Positions 6,656-14,684 of a DNA stretch of 64,000 bases are shown piece after piece. Origin of the DNA: Oscillospiraceae bacterium (GTDB lineage: Bacteria > Bacillota_A > Clostridia > Oscillospirales > Oscillospiraceae); the NCBI GenBank assembly GCA_017459865.1, contig JAFUCD010000010.1, positions 4,907-68,906 on the forward strand. Direction: 5' to 3'. The position numbers and the translations under genes were made by a program. The first letter of the stretch is position 1; the number at the start of each line of letters is the position of its first letter. The notes under the pieces are model-generated. The model did not search any database. It had not been told where the DNA came from and was given only the letters and a program-made list of their open reading frames with translations.

Positions 6656-8047
6656 ATGGAAGCAGTTATTGGCAAAATTTTGGGAGATATGGGCACATTT
6701 CTGTTTGGCCCGATCATGCTTGCGGTGTTCTTCGGCGTCGGACTGTACTTCACGATCCGGCTGCGCGGCATCCAGTTCGCGCGATTCGGAACGGCGTTTC
6801 GGGAGGTCGTCGGAAACGTAGGGAAGAAGTCGGATGACGGCGTGGGACAGATCCGCTCCTATAAGGCGTTGGCGACAGCGCTGTCCTCCTGCGTTGGCAA
6901 CGGCAACATCGTCGGCGTTGCCTATGCTATTGCCGTGGGAGGTCCGGGCGCGATCTTCTGGATGTGGATCGCGGCGCTGGGCGGCATGGCAACGAAGTTT
7001 GCGGAGATCGCGCTCGCCATGCACTTTCGCGTGCAGGACGAGGCTGGCAATTTTCGCGGCGGCGTCATGTACATCCTCACCCGCGGCATGAAGCACAAAA
7101 CCATTGCGAAGCTCCTCGGCGGCGCGTTTGCGGTGTTCACGGTGTTCGTTTCGTTCGTGTCCTGCGGCGCGCTGCAGGTCAACACGATCAACAGCGCGGT
7201 TGGCGGTCTCACCGGCGGCAGCAGCGCGATCCCCTGGGTGATCGCGGCGCTGATCCTGCTCATCGATGGGCTTGTGATCTTCGGCGGCGTGAAAAAGATC
7301 TCGGACGTTACGACGTTTCTTACGCCGATCATGGCGCTGATCTATCTCGGCTTCGGTCTTGTGATCCTGATCATGAATATCACGCTCGTGCCGCAGGCGC
7401 TCTGGTTCATCGTGAAATCCGCCTTCACCGGCGACGCGGTGATCGGCGGCGTGGCGGGCGCGACCATGGGCGTTGCGATCCGGCGCGGCGTGCAGCGCGG
7501 CGTGTTCTCCAACGAGGCGGGCACAGGCTCCTCGGCCATGGTGCATGCCACGGCGAAGGTGGACAAGCCCGTGCGTCAGGCGCTCTATGGTATCATCGAG
7601 GTCTTTTTCGATACCTTTGTGATCTGCACCTTCACAGCACTTATCATCATGGTCAGCGGCGTATGGAAAAGCGGCGTTACGGACGGCACGGTGCTGGCGT
7701 CGACAGCCTTTCAACAGAACTTGGGCGGCTTGGGCCAGATCGTGATCGTCATTTCCCTGATCCTGTTCTGCCTCTCGACTGTGCTGGGCTGGTATACCTA
7801 CGGCGAATCCGCTTTTGCGTTTCTGTTCGGGGCGCGACGGGTGAGGATCTATCGCGTGCTGCACATGCTCATCTGCGCCGCAGGCGCGCTCATCAGCGTC
7901 CAGCTTCTGTGGGATGCGGCTGACGTCTGCAACGGTCTGATGGCGATCCCGAACCTGCTGTCTCTGATCTTGTTCGGCGGGATCGTGGTAAAGGACACGC
8001 GGGATTTCTTCGCGGAATATGATAAAACGAAACTGACGCGGGAGTGA
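6656..8047 (+). CDS. AGCS family amino acid:cation symporter
   Basis: A 463-aa polytopic membrane protein of the alanine/glycine:cation symporter family. Recognisable parts are GIQFARFGTAFREV, SSCVGNGNIVGVAYAIAVGG, GGVMYILTRGM and the signature RGVFSNEAGTGSSAMVHA. Start 6656 is preferred to an in-frame ATG at 6647 because AAAGGAG lies 10 nt before 6656 but only 1 nt before 6647. It is the first structural gene after the Cys leader and attenuator and sits 5 nt from mccB, so it probably imports a sulfur amino acid or a precursor such as cystine, alanine or serine. The substrate is inferred from context only. Confidence 0.9.
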   Translation: MEAVIGKILGDMGTFLFGPIMLAVFFGVGLYFTIRLRGIQFARFGTAFREVVGNVGKKSDDGVGQIRSYKALATALSSCVGNGNIVGVAYAIAVGGPGAIFWMWIAALGGMATKFAEIALAMHFRVQDEAGNFRGGVMYILTRGMKHKTIAKLLGGAFAVFTVFVSFVSCGALQVNTINSAVGGLTGGSSAIPWVIAALILLIDGLVIFGGVKKISDVTTFLTPIMALIYLGFGLVILIMNITLVPQALWFIVKSAFTGDAVIGGVAGATMGVAIRRGVQRGVFSNEAGTGSSAMVHATAKVDKPVRQALYGIIEVFFDTFVICTFTALIIMVSGVWKSGVTDGTVLASTAFQQNLGGLGQIVIVISLILFCLSTVLGWYTYGESAFAFLFGARRVRIYRVLHMLICAAGALISVQLLWDAADVCNGLMAIPNLLSLILFGGIVVKDTRDFFAEYDKTKLTRE

Positions 8048-8052
8048 TGACA

Positions 8053-9210
8053 ATGGCAGAGTATCAAAGCATCGAATCCGCCGTGATCCACGGCGGCATC
8101 TACGGGGACAAAACCACCGGCGCGGTCAATGTTCCCATCTATCAGACGTCCACCTACGAGCAGCCGGAGCTGGGACGAAACACCGGCTGGGAGTATTCCC
8201 GTACCGGGAACCCCACGCGCGCCGCGCTGGAGGCGCTGATCGCGGAGCTGGAGGGCGGTAGTGCGGGCTTTGCGTTCGCTTCAGGCCTTGCTGCGATCAC
8301 GGCGGTGCTGAGTCTGCTGCGGCAGGGCGACCGTGTGGTGATCTCTGCGGACGTCTACGGCGGGACCTATCGTCTCCTTGATCAGGTCTTCCGCCAATTC
8401 GGGATCGCATACACGATTGCGGATACCACGAATCTCGCAGCGCTGGAGAGTGCGTTCACGCCAGACGTGAAGATGCTCCTTGTGGAGAGTCCTGCGAACC
8501 CGCTGCTGGGCGTCACGGACCTTGCCGCAGTCTCTGAGCTCGCGCACCGGAATGGGGCGCTCGCAGTGGTGGACAACACGTTTATGACGCCGTGTCTGCA
8601 GCAGCCGCTGTACCTCGGTGCAGATGTCGTGGTGCACAGCGCGACGAAGTATCTCGGCGGACACAGCGACCTGATCGCGGGACTCGTCGTGGTGAAGGAC
8701 ACGGCGCTGGGAGAACGCCTGGCCTTTCTGCAGAACGCCTCCGGCGGCGTGCTGGGCCCGTTCGATTCTTTCCTGCTCATCCGCGGCATCAAGACGCTGG
8801 CGGTGCGTATGGACCGCCACGTGGAAAACGCGCAGCGGGCAGCTGCGTTCCTGCAGACGCACCCGGCGGTGAAGCGCGTGTATTATCCCGGTCTGCTTGA
8901 CGCGCAGGGCTATGAGATCAACCGCAGGCAGGCGAAGAACGGCGGCGCGATGCTCTCTTTTGAACTGCGAGAGGGGTATGATGAGCGGAAATTCTTCTCC
9001 GCGCTCCGGCTGATCGCACTTGCGGAAAGTCTCGGCGGGGTGGAGAGCCTCGTCTGTCATCCGGCGACGATGACGCACGCCGCCATTCCAAAGGCGCTTC
9101 GGGACGATATCGGCATCACGGACAGGCTGATCCGCCTCTCCCTTGGCATTGAAAACATTGACGACCTGCTCTGCGATCTGAAGCAGGCCATTGAGAACAG
9201 CGAGGTGTGA
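8053..9210 (+). CDS. mccB: Cystathionine gamma-lyase/gamma-synthase family PLP enzyme (MccB-like)
   Basis: A 385-aa Cys/Met-metabolism PLP enzyme. It has the YSRTGNPTR substrate-binding motif, the SGLAAITAVLSLL helix, VDNTFMTPCLQQPL and the PLP lysine in HSATKYLGGHSD. Paired with the downstream cystathionine beta-synthase-like gene it forms an mccA/mccB-type reverse transsulfuration pair making cysteine from homocysteine. Start 8053 has GGGAG about 8 nt upstream; GTG 8044 and ATG 8047 are less well placed. A MetB/MetC (forward) role cannot be excluded from sequence. Likely controlled by the Cys leader upstream. Confidence 0.82.
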   Translation: MAEYQSIESAVIHGGIYGDKTTGAVNVPIYQTSTYEQPELGRNTGWEYSRTGNPTRAALEALIAELEGGSAGFAFASGLAAITAVLSLLRQGDRVVISADVYGGTYRLLDQVFRQFGIAYTIADTTNLAALESAFTPDVKMLLVESPANPLLGVTDLAAVSELAHRNGALAVVDNTFMTPCLQQPLYLGADVVVHSATKYLGGHSDLIAGLVVVKDTALGERLAFLQNASGGVLGPFDSFLLIRGIKTLAVRMDRHVENAQRAAAFLQTHPAVKRVYYPGLLDAQGYEINRRQAKNGGAMLSFELREGYDERKFFSALRLIALAESLGGVESLVCHPATMTHAAIPKALRDDIGITDRLIRLSLGIENIDDLLCDLKQAIENSEV

Positions 9211-9213
9211 ACC

Positions 9214-10128
9214 ATGGCAAAATATGAATCCATGCAGGCACTGATCGGCAATACGCCGATCGTGCGCCTGACAAATCTTGGCCTGTCGGATGACGCTCGG
9301 CTCTGGGCAAAGCTCGAGACCATGAACCCTGCCGGGAGCGTGAAGGATCGCGTCGGCAAATATATGATCGAGGACGCGGAGCGGCGCGGCCTGCTGCAGC
9401 CCGGAGGTACGATCCTGGAGGCCACAGCGGGCAACACCGGTCTCGGCATCGCCTTTGCCGCCCTGGGGCGAGGTTACCGTGTGATCTTTGTCGTCCCCAC
9501 GAAGTTTTCCCAGGAAAAGCAGACGCTCATGCGCGCCCTGGGCGCGGAGATCATCAACACGCCCCGAGAGGGCGGCATGCAGGGCGCGGCGGAGAAAGCG
9601 GAGGCGCTGCGCGCCGCCATCCCCGGCGCGGTCATGCTGGGGCAATTCAAAAATCCTGCAAACCCGCTCGCGCACTATGAGACGACTGGGCCGGAGATCT
9701 ACAGCGATCTTGAAGGGAAGATCGACTACTTCGTTGCAGGAGCAGGGAGCGGCGGCACGTTTACCGGCGTTGTGAAATACCTGAAGGAGCAAAACCCGTC
9801 CATTCAGGGCGTGCTGGCCGATCCCGTCGGCTCCACGATCGGCGGCGGCGAGCACGCGGACTATGATATCGAGGGCATCGGCAACGATTTTGTGCCTGAT
9901 ACGATGGATCTCTCCCTGGTCGATCAGGTCATCAAGGTAACAGACGCCGAGGCGTTCGTGCAGACGAAGAAGTTGGCGGCAAAGGAGGGGCTTATCGTCG
10001 GTACCTCCTCCGGTGCGGCTGTGGCTGCAGCGATCAAACTGATCGAGCTCGGTGCGCGCGGCGATATCGTCACGCTCCTGCCGGATCGCGGCGATCGCTA
10101 TTTCAGCAAGCACCTTTACGACGATTGA
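9214..10128 (+). CDS. mccA: Cystathionine beta-synthase/cysteine synthase family enzyme (MccA-like)
   Basis: A 304-aa fold-type II PLP enzyme. The PLP lysine is in NPAGSVKDRV and the phosphate loop is in EATAGNTGLG. The region NPANPLAHYETTGPEI, then DIEGIGNDFVPD and LLPDRGDRYFSKH, resembles cystathionine beta-synthases more than CysK, supporting an MccA-type assignment (O-acetylserine or serine plus homocysteine to cystathionine). No CBS regulatory domain follows. Four nt separate it from mccB. It ends the operon controlled by the Cys leader; a plain cysteine synthase remains the main alternative. Confidence 0.82.
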   Translation: MAKYESMQALIGNTPIVRLTNLGLSDDARLWAKLETMNPAGSVKDRVGKYMIEDAERRGLLQPGGTILEATAGNTGLGIAFAALGRGYRVIFVVPTKFSQEKQTLMRALGAEIINTPREGGMQGAAEKAEALRAAIPGAVMLGQFKNPANPLAHYETTGPEIYSDLEGKIDYFVAGAGSGGTFTGVVKYLKEQNPSIQGVLADPVGSTIGGGEHADYDIEGIGNDFVPDTMDLSLVDQVIKVTDAEAFVQTKKLAAKEGLIVGTSSGAAVAAAIKLIELGARGDIVTLLPDRGDRYFSKHLYDD

Positions 10129-10158
10129 AAGAAAAATTGAGTGAAATAAAAATTTTGG

Positions 10159-10187
10159 TTGACTTTTCGAATGGTTCGTTATATAAT
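10159..10187 (+). promoter_or_regulatory. Sigma-A promoter of the met operon
   Basis: -35 TTGACT (10159-10164) and -10 TATAAT (10182-10187) with a 17-bp spacer. The expected start is near 10194, leaving about 34 nt before the Met/Cys-rich leader peptide. That is too short for a T-box or S-box upstream of the peptide. Confidence 0.7.
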
Positions 10188-10227
10188 CCAACCTGCCTAC
10201 AATGTTAGTATGTTAAAGGAGACGGCA

Positions 10228-10332
10228 ATGAAGTACACTTTCCGTACCATGATGAATACGATGTACATGCCCATGTGTATGTGCACCCCTTGGTATGCTT
10301 TCAAATACGGCTCGTGCCTGATTCCTGATTGA
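10228..10332 (+). CDS. Met/Cys-rich leader peptide (putative attenuator peptide)
   Basis: A 34-codon frame with an excellent ribosome site (AAAGGAG, about 8 nt before the ATG). It has seven Met (1, 8, 9, 12, 14, 16, 18) and three Cys (17, 19, 30), with the run MYMPMCMC in its middle. It stops 19 nt before a terminator hairpin and precedes metNIQ. The arrangement copies that of the Cys-rich leader at 6463: strong promoter, biased short peptide, stop about 20 nt before a hairpin, then sulfur amino acid genes. This supports ribosome-mediated sensing of Met and Cys charging. No homologue is recognised. Confidence 0.75.
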   Translation: MKYTFRTMMNTMYMPMCMCTPWYAFKYGSCLIPD

Positions 10333-10351
10333 TTTTGTCATTCGCAAAGCC

Positions 10352-10385
10352 AAGACCGGAAGGCGCACGCTTTCCGGTCTTTCTA
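10352..10385 (+). terminator. Attenuator hairpin before metN
   Basis: AAGACCGGAA (10352-10361) pairs perfectly with TTCCGGTCTT (10372-10381), loop of 10 nt, followed by TCTAT. It lies between the leader peptide stop (10332) and the metN start (10405). It would terminate transcription unless prevented, fitting attenuation; the T-tract is modest. Confidence 0.65.
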
Positions 10386-10404
10386 TGTCATAGAGAGGAT
10401 ATCC

Positions 10405-11157
10405 ATGATTGAAATAGAACACCTCAGCAAAACCTATTCCACCTCCCACGGCGCCATCGACGCCTTGGAGGATGTGACGCTTTCCGTTGCCGACGGCGAG
10501 ATCTTCGGCGTGATCGGGCTCTCTGGCGCCGGTAAAAGCACGTTGGTACGATGTATCAATCTTCTTGAACGCCCGACGTCCGGCGTTGTCCGGATCGACG
10601 GCGTAGACTTAATGGCTTTAGGGAGGAAGCAGCTGCTGGAACAGCGACGCAGCATCGGCATGATCTTCCAGAGCTTCAATCTGCTGGAGCAGCGCACCGT
10701 GGTCAAAAATGTGCGCTTCCCGCTGGAGATCGCGCATTGGGATCGTGCGGAAGCCAACGACCGCAGTCTGGAGCTGCTGGAGCTGGTCGGCCTCGCCGAT
10801 CGCGCCGATGCTTACCCGTCACAGCTTTCCGGTGGGCAAAAGCAGCGCGTCGCCATTGCGCGTGCGCTCGCCACGAAGCCGAAATATCTCTTGTGTGACG
10901 AGGCGACCAGCGCGCTGGACCCCACCACGACGCAGTCGATCCTCGCGCTGCTAAAGGAGATCAATCAGACGCTCGGCGTCACGATCGTCGTCATCACGCA
11001 TGAGATGCGCGTCGTGCAGCAGATCTGCGACCGCGTTGCGGTCATCGACCAAAGCCGGATCGCCGAGATCGGCGCGGTGCGGGAGCTTTTTGCCCATCCG
11101 AAATCGGACATTGCCCGCGCGCTGCTTCTGTTGGATCCAAAGGAGGTGGGAGCGTGA
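10405..11157 (+). CDS. metN: Methionine ABC transporter ATP-binding protein MetN
   Basis: A 250-aa ABC ATPase. Walker A GLSGAGKST, Q-loop IFQSFNLLEQRTV, signature LSGGQKQRVAIARAL and Walker B YLLCDEATSALDP are all present and MetN-like. Full-length MetN has a C-terminal NIL/ACT-like domain that lets methionine inhibit the transporter (about 340 aa in E. coli). This one ends after the nucleotide-binding domain, so that feedback appears absent. It overlaps metI by 4 nt, is followed by metQ, and sits behind the Met/Cys-rich leader, which makes methionine or a close analogue the likely substrate. Confidence 0.92.
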   Translation: MIEIEHLSKTYSTSHGAIDALEDVTLSVADGEIFGVIGLSGAGKSTLVRCINLLERPTSGVVRIDGVDLMALGRKQLLEQRRSIGMIFQSFNLLEQRTVVKNVRFPLEIAHWDRAEANDRSLELLELVGLADRADAYPSQLSGGQKQRVAIARALATKPKYLLCDEATSALDPTTTQSILALLKEINQTLGVTIVVITHEMRVVQQICDRVAVIDQSRIAEIGAVRELFAHPKSDIARALLLLDPKEVGA

Positions 11158-11831
11158 AAACCGAATGGCTCATCAAGCTCTGGGACAACGGCGTGCTGCA
11201 GCTCGGCGTCTGGGAGACGATCTATATGACGCTGCTTGCGACTTTCTTCAGCTATCTTATCGGACTCCCGCTGGGACTCCTGCTTAGTGTCACGGATCCC
11301 TCGGGCATTCGCCCGGTCCGTTCGCTCAACAGCGTGCTCGGCGTTATCGTCAACTTCCTGCGGAGCATGCCTTTCATCATTCTCATGATCGCCATGCTCC
11401 CGGTGGCGAAATTCATCGTCGGAACCAGCTTGGGCAACAAAGCAGTCATCGTCACGCTGGTGATCGCCGCCGCGCCCTATGTGGCGCGTATGGTGGAAAG
11501 CTCCGTCAAGGAGGTGGACGCCGGCGTCATCGAGGCGGCGCAATCCATGGGAGCGGACACCATGCAGATCGTTTGGAAGGTCCTGCTGCCCGAGGCAAAG
11601 CCTGCGCTCATCGTCGGCGCCGTGATCTCCACGGTCACGATCCTCGGCTACTCCGCCATGGCGGCCACCATCGGCGGCGGGGGACTGGGGCAGATCGCCA
11701 TCATCTATGGGCATCAGCGATCCAATCCATTGATCACCTGGACGTGCGTCGCGCTGATCGCCGTCATTGTCCAGATCATTCAGATCGTCGGCATGCGCAT
11801 CGCGCGCAAGCTCGATCGGCGCGTTAATTGA
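11154..11831 (+). CDS. metI: Methionine ABC transporter permease MetI
   Basis: A 225-aa inner-membrane permease with five or so membrane segments of the MetI type. It contains LRSMPFIILMIAMLPV early and the cytoplasmic coupling loop EAAQSMGADTMQIVWKVLLP (EAAxxxGA). It starts with GTG at 11154 overlapping the metN stop, with AAGGAGG upstream. It pairs with MetN (ATPase) and MetQ (lipoprotein) to import methionine. Intercistronic hairpins separate it from metQ. Confidence 0.93.
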   Translation: MKTEWLIKLWDNGVLQLGVWETIYMTLLATFFSYLIGLPLGLLLSVTDPSGIRPVRSLNSVLGVIVNFLRSMPFIILMIAMLPVAKFIVGTSLGNKAVIVTLVIAAAPYVARMVESSVKEVDAGVIEAAQSMGADTMQIVWKVLLPEAKPALIVGAVISTVTILGYSAMAATIGGGGLGQIAIIYGHQRSNPLITWTCVALIAVIVQIIQIVGMRIARKLDRRVN

Positions 11832-11871
11832 TCAGGAGTGCTTACCAATTATGAGTTTCTATTTTACCGTA

Positions 11872-11937
11872 CTCCTTCGGGAGAATTTCAGATTTGGGCG
11901 AATGTGAAAGATACTTCATTCGCAAACCAACCTGAAA
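11872..11937 (+). other. Intercistronic hairpins between metI and metQ
   Basis: A CTCC-TTCG-GGAG tetraloop hairpin (11872-11883) is followed by an imperfect long stem, TTTCAG (11886-11891)/CTGAAA (11932-11937) enclosing GCGAATG (11898-11904)/CATTCGC (11917-11923). No T-tract follows. It probably stabilises the metQ end of the transcript so that the binding protein is made in excess. Confidence 0.5.
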
Positions 11938-11963
11938 TTTTCAACAAAAGGAGTTATCAAATC

Positions 11964-12824
11964 ATGAAAAAGATCATTACCATTTTCCTTGCTCTGACGC
12001 TGGCGCTGTCTCTGGCGGCGTGCAGCAGCAAAACCGAAGATTCCGCAGCGGCCGGCAGCGCTGACGCTGCAGATCCCGGCGAGCTGGAGACCATCATCGT
12101 CGGCGCCTCCGCCACGCCGCACGCTGAGATCCTCGAGCAGATCGAGGACGCCCTTGCCGAGGAAGGCTACGCGCTGGAGATCAAGGTCTTCGACGACTAT
12201 GTGCTGCCGAACAAGGCCCTCGCGGACGGCGAGCTGGACGCGAACTATTTCCAGCACACCCCCTATCTGAACAACTATAACGCCGAAAACGGCACTGATC
12301 TCGTCTCCGCGGCGCTGATCCACTATGAGCCCTTCGGCGTGTTCGGCAACGGCGTGACCGACCTGAAGGATCTGGCTGAGGGTGCGACCATCATCATTCC
12401 CGCGGACGGCTCGAACGAGACCCGCGCGCTGTTCGTGCTCCAGCAGGAGGGACTCATCACCCTGCCGGAGGACGCGGACGCCGAGGCCGGCGTGACCACG
12501 CTGGACATTGTCGATGACGGCGGCTACAACATCGTTCCTGTGGCGGCGGAGACCGTTCCCGCGCAGCTGGAAAACGCGGACGAGGGCTCGATCGCGGTCA
12601 TCAACGGCAACTACGCGCTGGCTGCCGGTCTGGACATTGCGGACGCACTCGCCGTGGAGGACGCCTCCGGCGCGGCGGCGCAGACCTATGCCAATATCAT
12701 CGCCGTTCGCAGCGGCGAGGAAAACACCGCCAAGACACAGGCGCTCGTGAAGGCGCTGCAGACCGCCGCGGTGAAGGATTATATTGAGAGCACCTACAAT
12801 GGTGCGGTCGTCGCCATTTTCTGA
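11964..12824 (+). CDS. metQ: Methionine-binding lipoprotein MetQ
   Basis: A 286-aa NLPA-family substrate-binding lipoprotein. The signal peptide ends in lipobox LSLAAC with lipidated Cys20. The mature part shows the MetQ pattern IIVGASATPHAEILEQI, VLPNKALADGELDANYFQH and YEPFGVFGNGVTDLKDL. Start 11964 has AAAAGGAG upstream; the longer in-frame reading to 11838 is mostly hairpin leader and was rejected. It delivers substrate to MetNI on the outer face of the membrane. Confidence 0.93.
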   Translation: MKKIITIFLALTLALSLAACSSKTEDSAAAGSADAADPGELETIIVGASATPHAEILEQIEDALAEEGYALEIKVFDDYVLPNKALADGELDANYFQHTPYLNNYNAENGTDLVSAALIHYEPFGVFGNGVTDLKDLAEGATIIIPADGSNETRALFVLQQEGLITLPEDADAEAGVTTLDIVDDGGYNIVPVAAETVPAQLENADEGSIAVINGNYALAAGLDIADALAVEDASGAAAQTYANIIAVRSGEENTAKTQALVKALQTAAVKDYIESTYNGAVVAIF

Positions 12825-12842
12825 TCTACAGGAGGGATCAAC

Positions 12843-14024
12843 ATGCAGCCACTGTCCATCCGCACGGCGGACTTTACCGATTCGGTCATCCGCCGCATGA
12901 CCCGTATCTCCAACCGTTACGGCGCGGTGAACCTCTCGCAGGGGTTCCCGGATTTCGATCCGCCGAAGGCGATCCTGGATCGCCTGTCACAGGTGCCGTA
13001 TGAGGACTATCACCAGTATTCTCTCACGTGGGGCGCGCAGAATCTGCGTCAGGCGCTGGCAGAGAAGCAGACGAAGTACATGGGCCGCAAAATCGACCCG
13101 GATACCGAGATCGTCGTCACCTGCGGCAGCACGGAGGCCATGATGGCCGCCATGATGACGGTGGCAAACCCCGGCGACAAGGTCGTGATCTTTTCGCCTT
13201 TCTATGAAAACTACGGCGCGGACACGATCCTCTCCGGCGCGGAGCCGATCTATGTGCCGCTCTACCCGCCGGAATTCAACTTTGACCCTGACGAGCTGGA
13301 GGACGCTTTTAAGCAGGGCGTGAAGGCGCTGGTGCTGTGCAATCCCTCCAATCCCTGCGGCAAGGTGTTCACGCGCGCGGAGCTGGAGTTCATCGCGACG
13401 CTCGCGCAGAAATATGACGCCTACGTTATCACCGACGAGGTCTATGAGCACATCGTCTACAAGCCCTTCGAGCACGTCTATTTCAGCAGTCTCCCCGGCA
13501 TGTATGAGCGTACGATCTCTTGTTCGTCCCTCTCCAAGACCTATTCCATCACAGGCTGGCGTCTCGGATACACGATCGCGCCGCCGGAGATCACCGAGCG
13601 CATCAAGAAGGTGCATGACTTCCTCACGGTCGGCGCGGCCGCGCCCCTGCAGGAGGCGGTGGTGCCGGGCCTGCGCTTCGGAGAGGACTATTACGAAGAG
13701 CTGCTCGCGACCTACACGCGCAAGCGCGATCTGTTTCTGGACGGCCTGCGCACGCTGAAGCTGGAGCACACGGTTCCCCAGGGCGCCTATTACATCCTCA
13801 TGGACATTTCCGAGTTCGGTTTTGAGAGTGATCTGGAGTTCTGCGAGGTGCTGGCCCGGGACGTCGGTGTCGGCGCCGTGCCGGGGTCGAGCTTCTTCCG
13901 CGAGCCGGTGAACCACCTGATCCGCTTCCACTTTGCCAAGAGGGACGAGACGCTCGTTGCCGCGCTGGAGCGGCTGGGCGATCTCAGAGCGAAGATCCCC
14001 GCACGCGGGCACAGTTTGGTATGA
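12843..14024 (+). CDS. Class I/II PLP aminotransferase
   Basis: A 393-aa fold-type I aminotransferase. NLSQGFPDFDPPKAILD near the N-terminus and the PLP lysine in SSLSKTYSITGWRLGY place it with aspartate/kynurenine/methionine-type aminotransferases. CNPSNPCGKVF and TDEVYEHIVY are PLP-contact motifs. AGGAGG lies about 8 nt before the ATG, 18 nt after metQ, and its end overlaps the next permease gene by 4 nt. In this setting it may transaminate methionine or its 2-oxo acid (4-methylthio-2-oxobutanoate); specificity is not readable from sequence. Confidence 0.85.
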   Translation: MQPLSIRTADFTDSVIRRMTRISNRYGAVNLSQGFPDFDPPKAILDRLSQVPYEDYHQYSLTWGAQNLRQALAEKQTKYMGRKIDPDTEIVVTCGSTEAMMAAMMTVANPGDKVVIFSPFYENYGADTILSGAEPIYVPLYPPEFNFDPDELEDAFKQGVKALVLCNPSNPCGKVFTRAELEFIATLAQKYDAYVITDEVYEHIVYKPFEHVYFSSLPGMYERTISCSSLSKTYSITGWRLGYTIAPPEITERIKKVHDFLTVGAAAPLQEAVVPGLRFGEDYYEELLATYTRKRDLFLDGLRTLKLEHTVPQGAYYILMDISEFGFESDLEFCEVLARDVGVGAVPGSSFFREPVNHLIRFHFAKRDETLVAALERLGDLRAKIPARGHSLV

Positions 14025-14665
14025 ATGCCGTGCAGACGTTTCAAGCCTATCTCTCCACGCATTGGACGTATTTTCTTTCCATGATCGGGCGGCATTTGGA
14101 GGTGAGTGCCCTCTCGGTGGTGCTCGCAATGCTTATTGCGATCCCACTGGGCATTTTGTGTACCCACTCGCCGCTGTTGGAAAAGGCGTCCGTGAAGTTC
14201 TGGGGCATGCTGCGCATCATCCCCAGCGTCGCGATTTTGATCGTGCTCATCCCGGTCATCGGGACCGGTGTGGTCCCGGCGGTCGTCGCGCTCACGATCC
14301 TCGCGATCCCGCCCATTCTCATCAACACCGCCCAGGCATTCAAGCAGCTTCCGGCGCCTATCGTCGAGGCTGCCGTGGGCATGGGCATGGACGCAAGACA
14401 GCTGTTTTTCAAAATCAAGGCGCCGCTTGCTTTTCCGATCGTTTTCACCGGGATCCGCACCGCCATCGTGGAGGTCATCGCGAGCGCGACGCTCGCCGCC
14501 TACATCGGCGCGGGCGGACTGGGGGAGATCATCCTCACAGGACTCGGTCTGATGCGCAACGATCTGCTGTGGCTCGGCGGCGTCACTGTGGCGCTGCTGA
14601 GCCTCGGCACCGGCTTTTTGCTGAATGTCCTGTATCGGCGCATGACCAGATATCAACGTGTTTGA
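14021..14665 (+). CDS. OpuC-type ABC importer permease (1)
   Basis: A 214-aa permease of the osmoprotectant/quaternary amine (OpuCB/YehW/OsmW) class. It has about five membrane spans, the RIIPSVAILIVLIPVIGTG segment, the coupling loop EAAVGMGMDARQLFFKIKAP and AAYIGAGGLGEIILTGL near the C-terminus. Its ATG overlaps the aminotransferase stop. The substrate-binding protein follows, while ATPase and second permease lie after an inserted 4Fe-4S gene. The substrate is presumably a betaine-like or sulfonium compound, given the methionine neighbourhood (inference). Confidence 0.88.
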   Translation: MNAVQTFQAYLSTHWTYFLSMIGRHLEVSALSVVLAMLIAIPLGILCTHSPLLEKASVKFWGMLRIIPSVAILIVLIPVIGTGVVPAVVALTILAIPPILINTAQAFKQLPAPIVEAAVGMGMDARQLFFKIKAPLAFPIVFTGIRTAIVEVIASATLAAYIGAGGLGEIILTGLGLMRNDLLWLGGVTVALLSLGTGFLLNVLYRRMTRYQRV

Positions 14666-14684
14666 TCCAGAAAGGAAGCTTTTT

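Noticed and set aside
6437..8053. 538-aa minus-strand frame, His/Asp/Arg-rich
   Set aside because: Complement of the AGCS membrane protein; hydrophobic codons read backwards give such composition.
8281..10191. 636-aa minus-strand frame across mccB and mccA
   Set aside because: High-GC antisense frame; both plus-strand genes have family motifs and good starts.
10129..10404. T-box or S-box riboswitch upstream of metN
   Set aside because: No T-box tail or S-box core seen, and the leader is almost entirely filled by the 34-codon peptide and its hairpin.
11851..11907. 18-codon frame before metQ as a third leader peptide
   Set aside because: No Met/Cys bias and poor ribosome site; the region is explained by hairpins.
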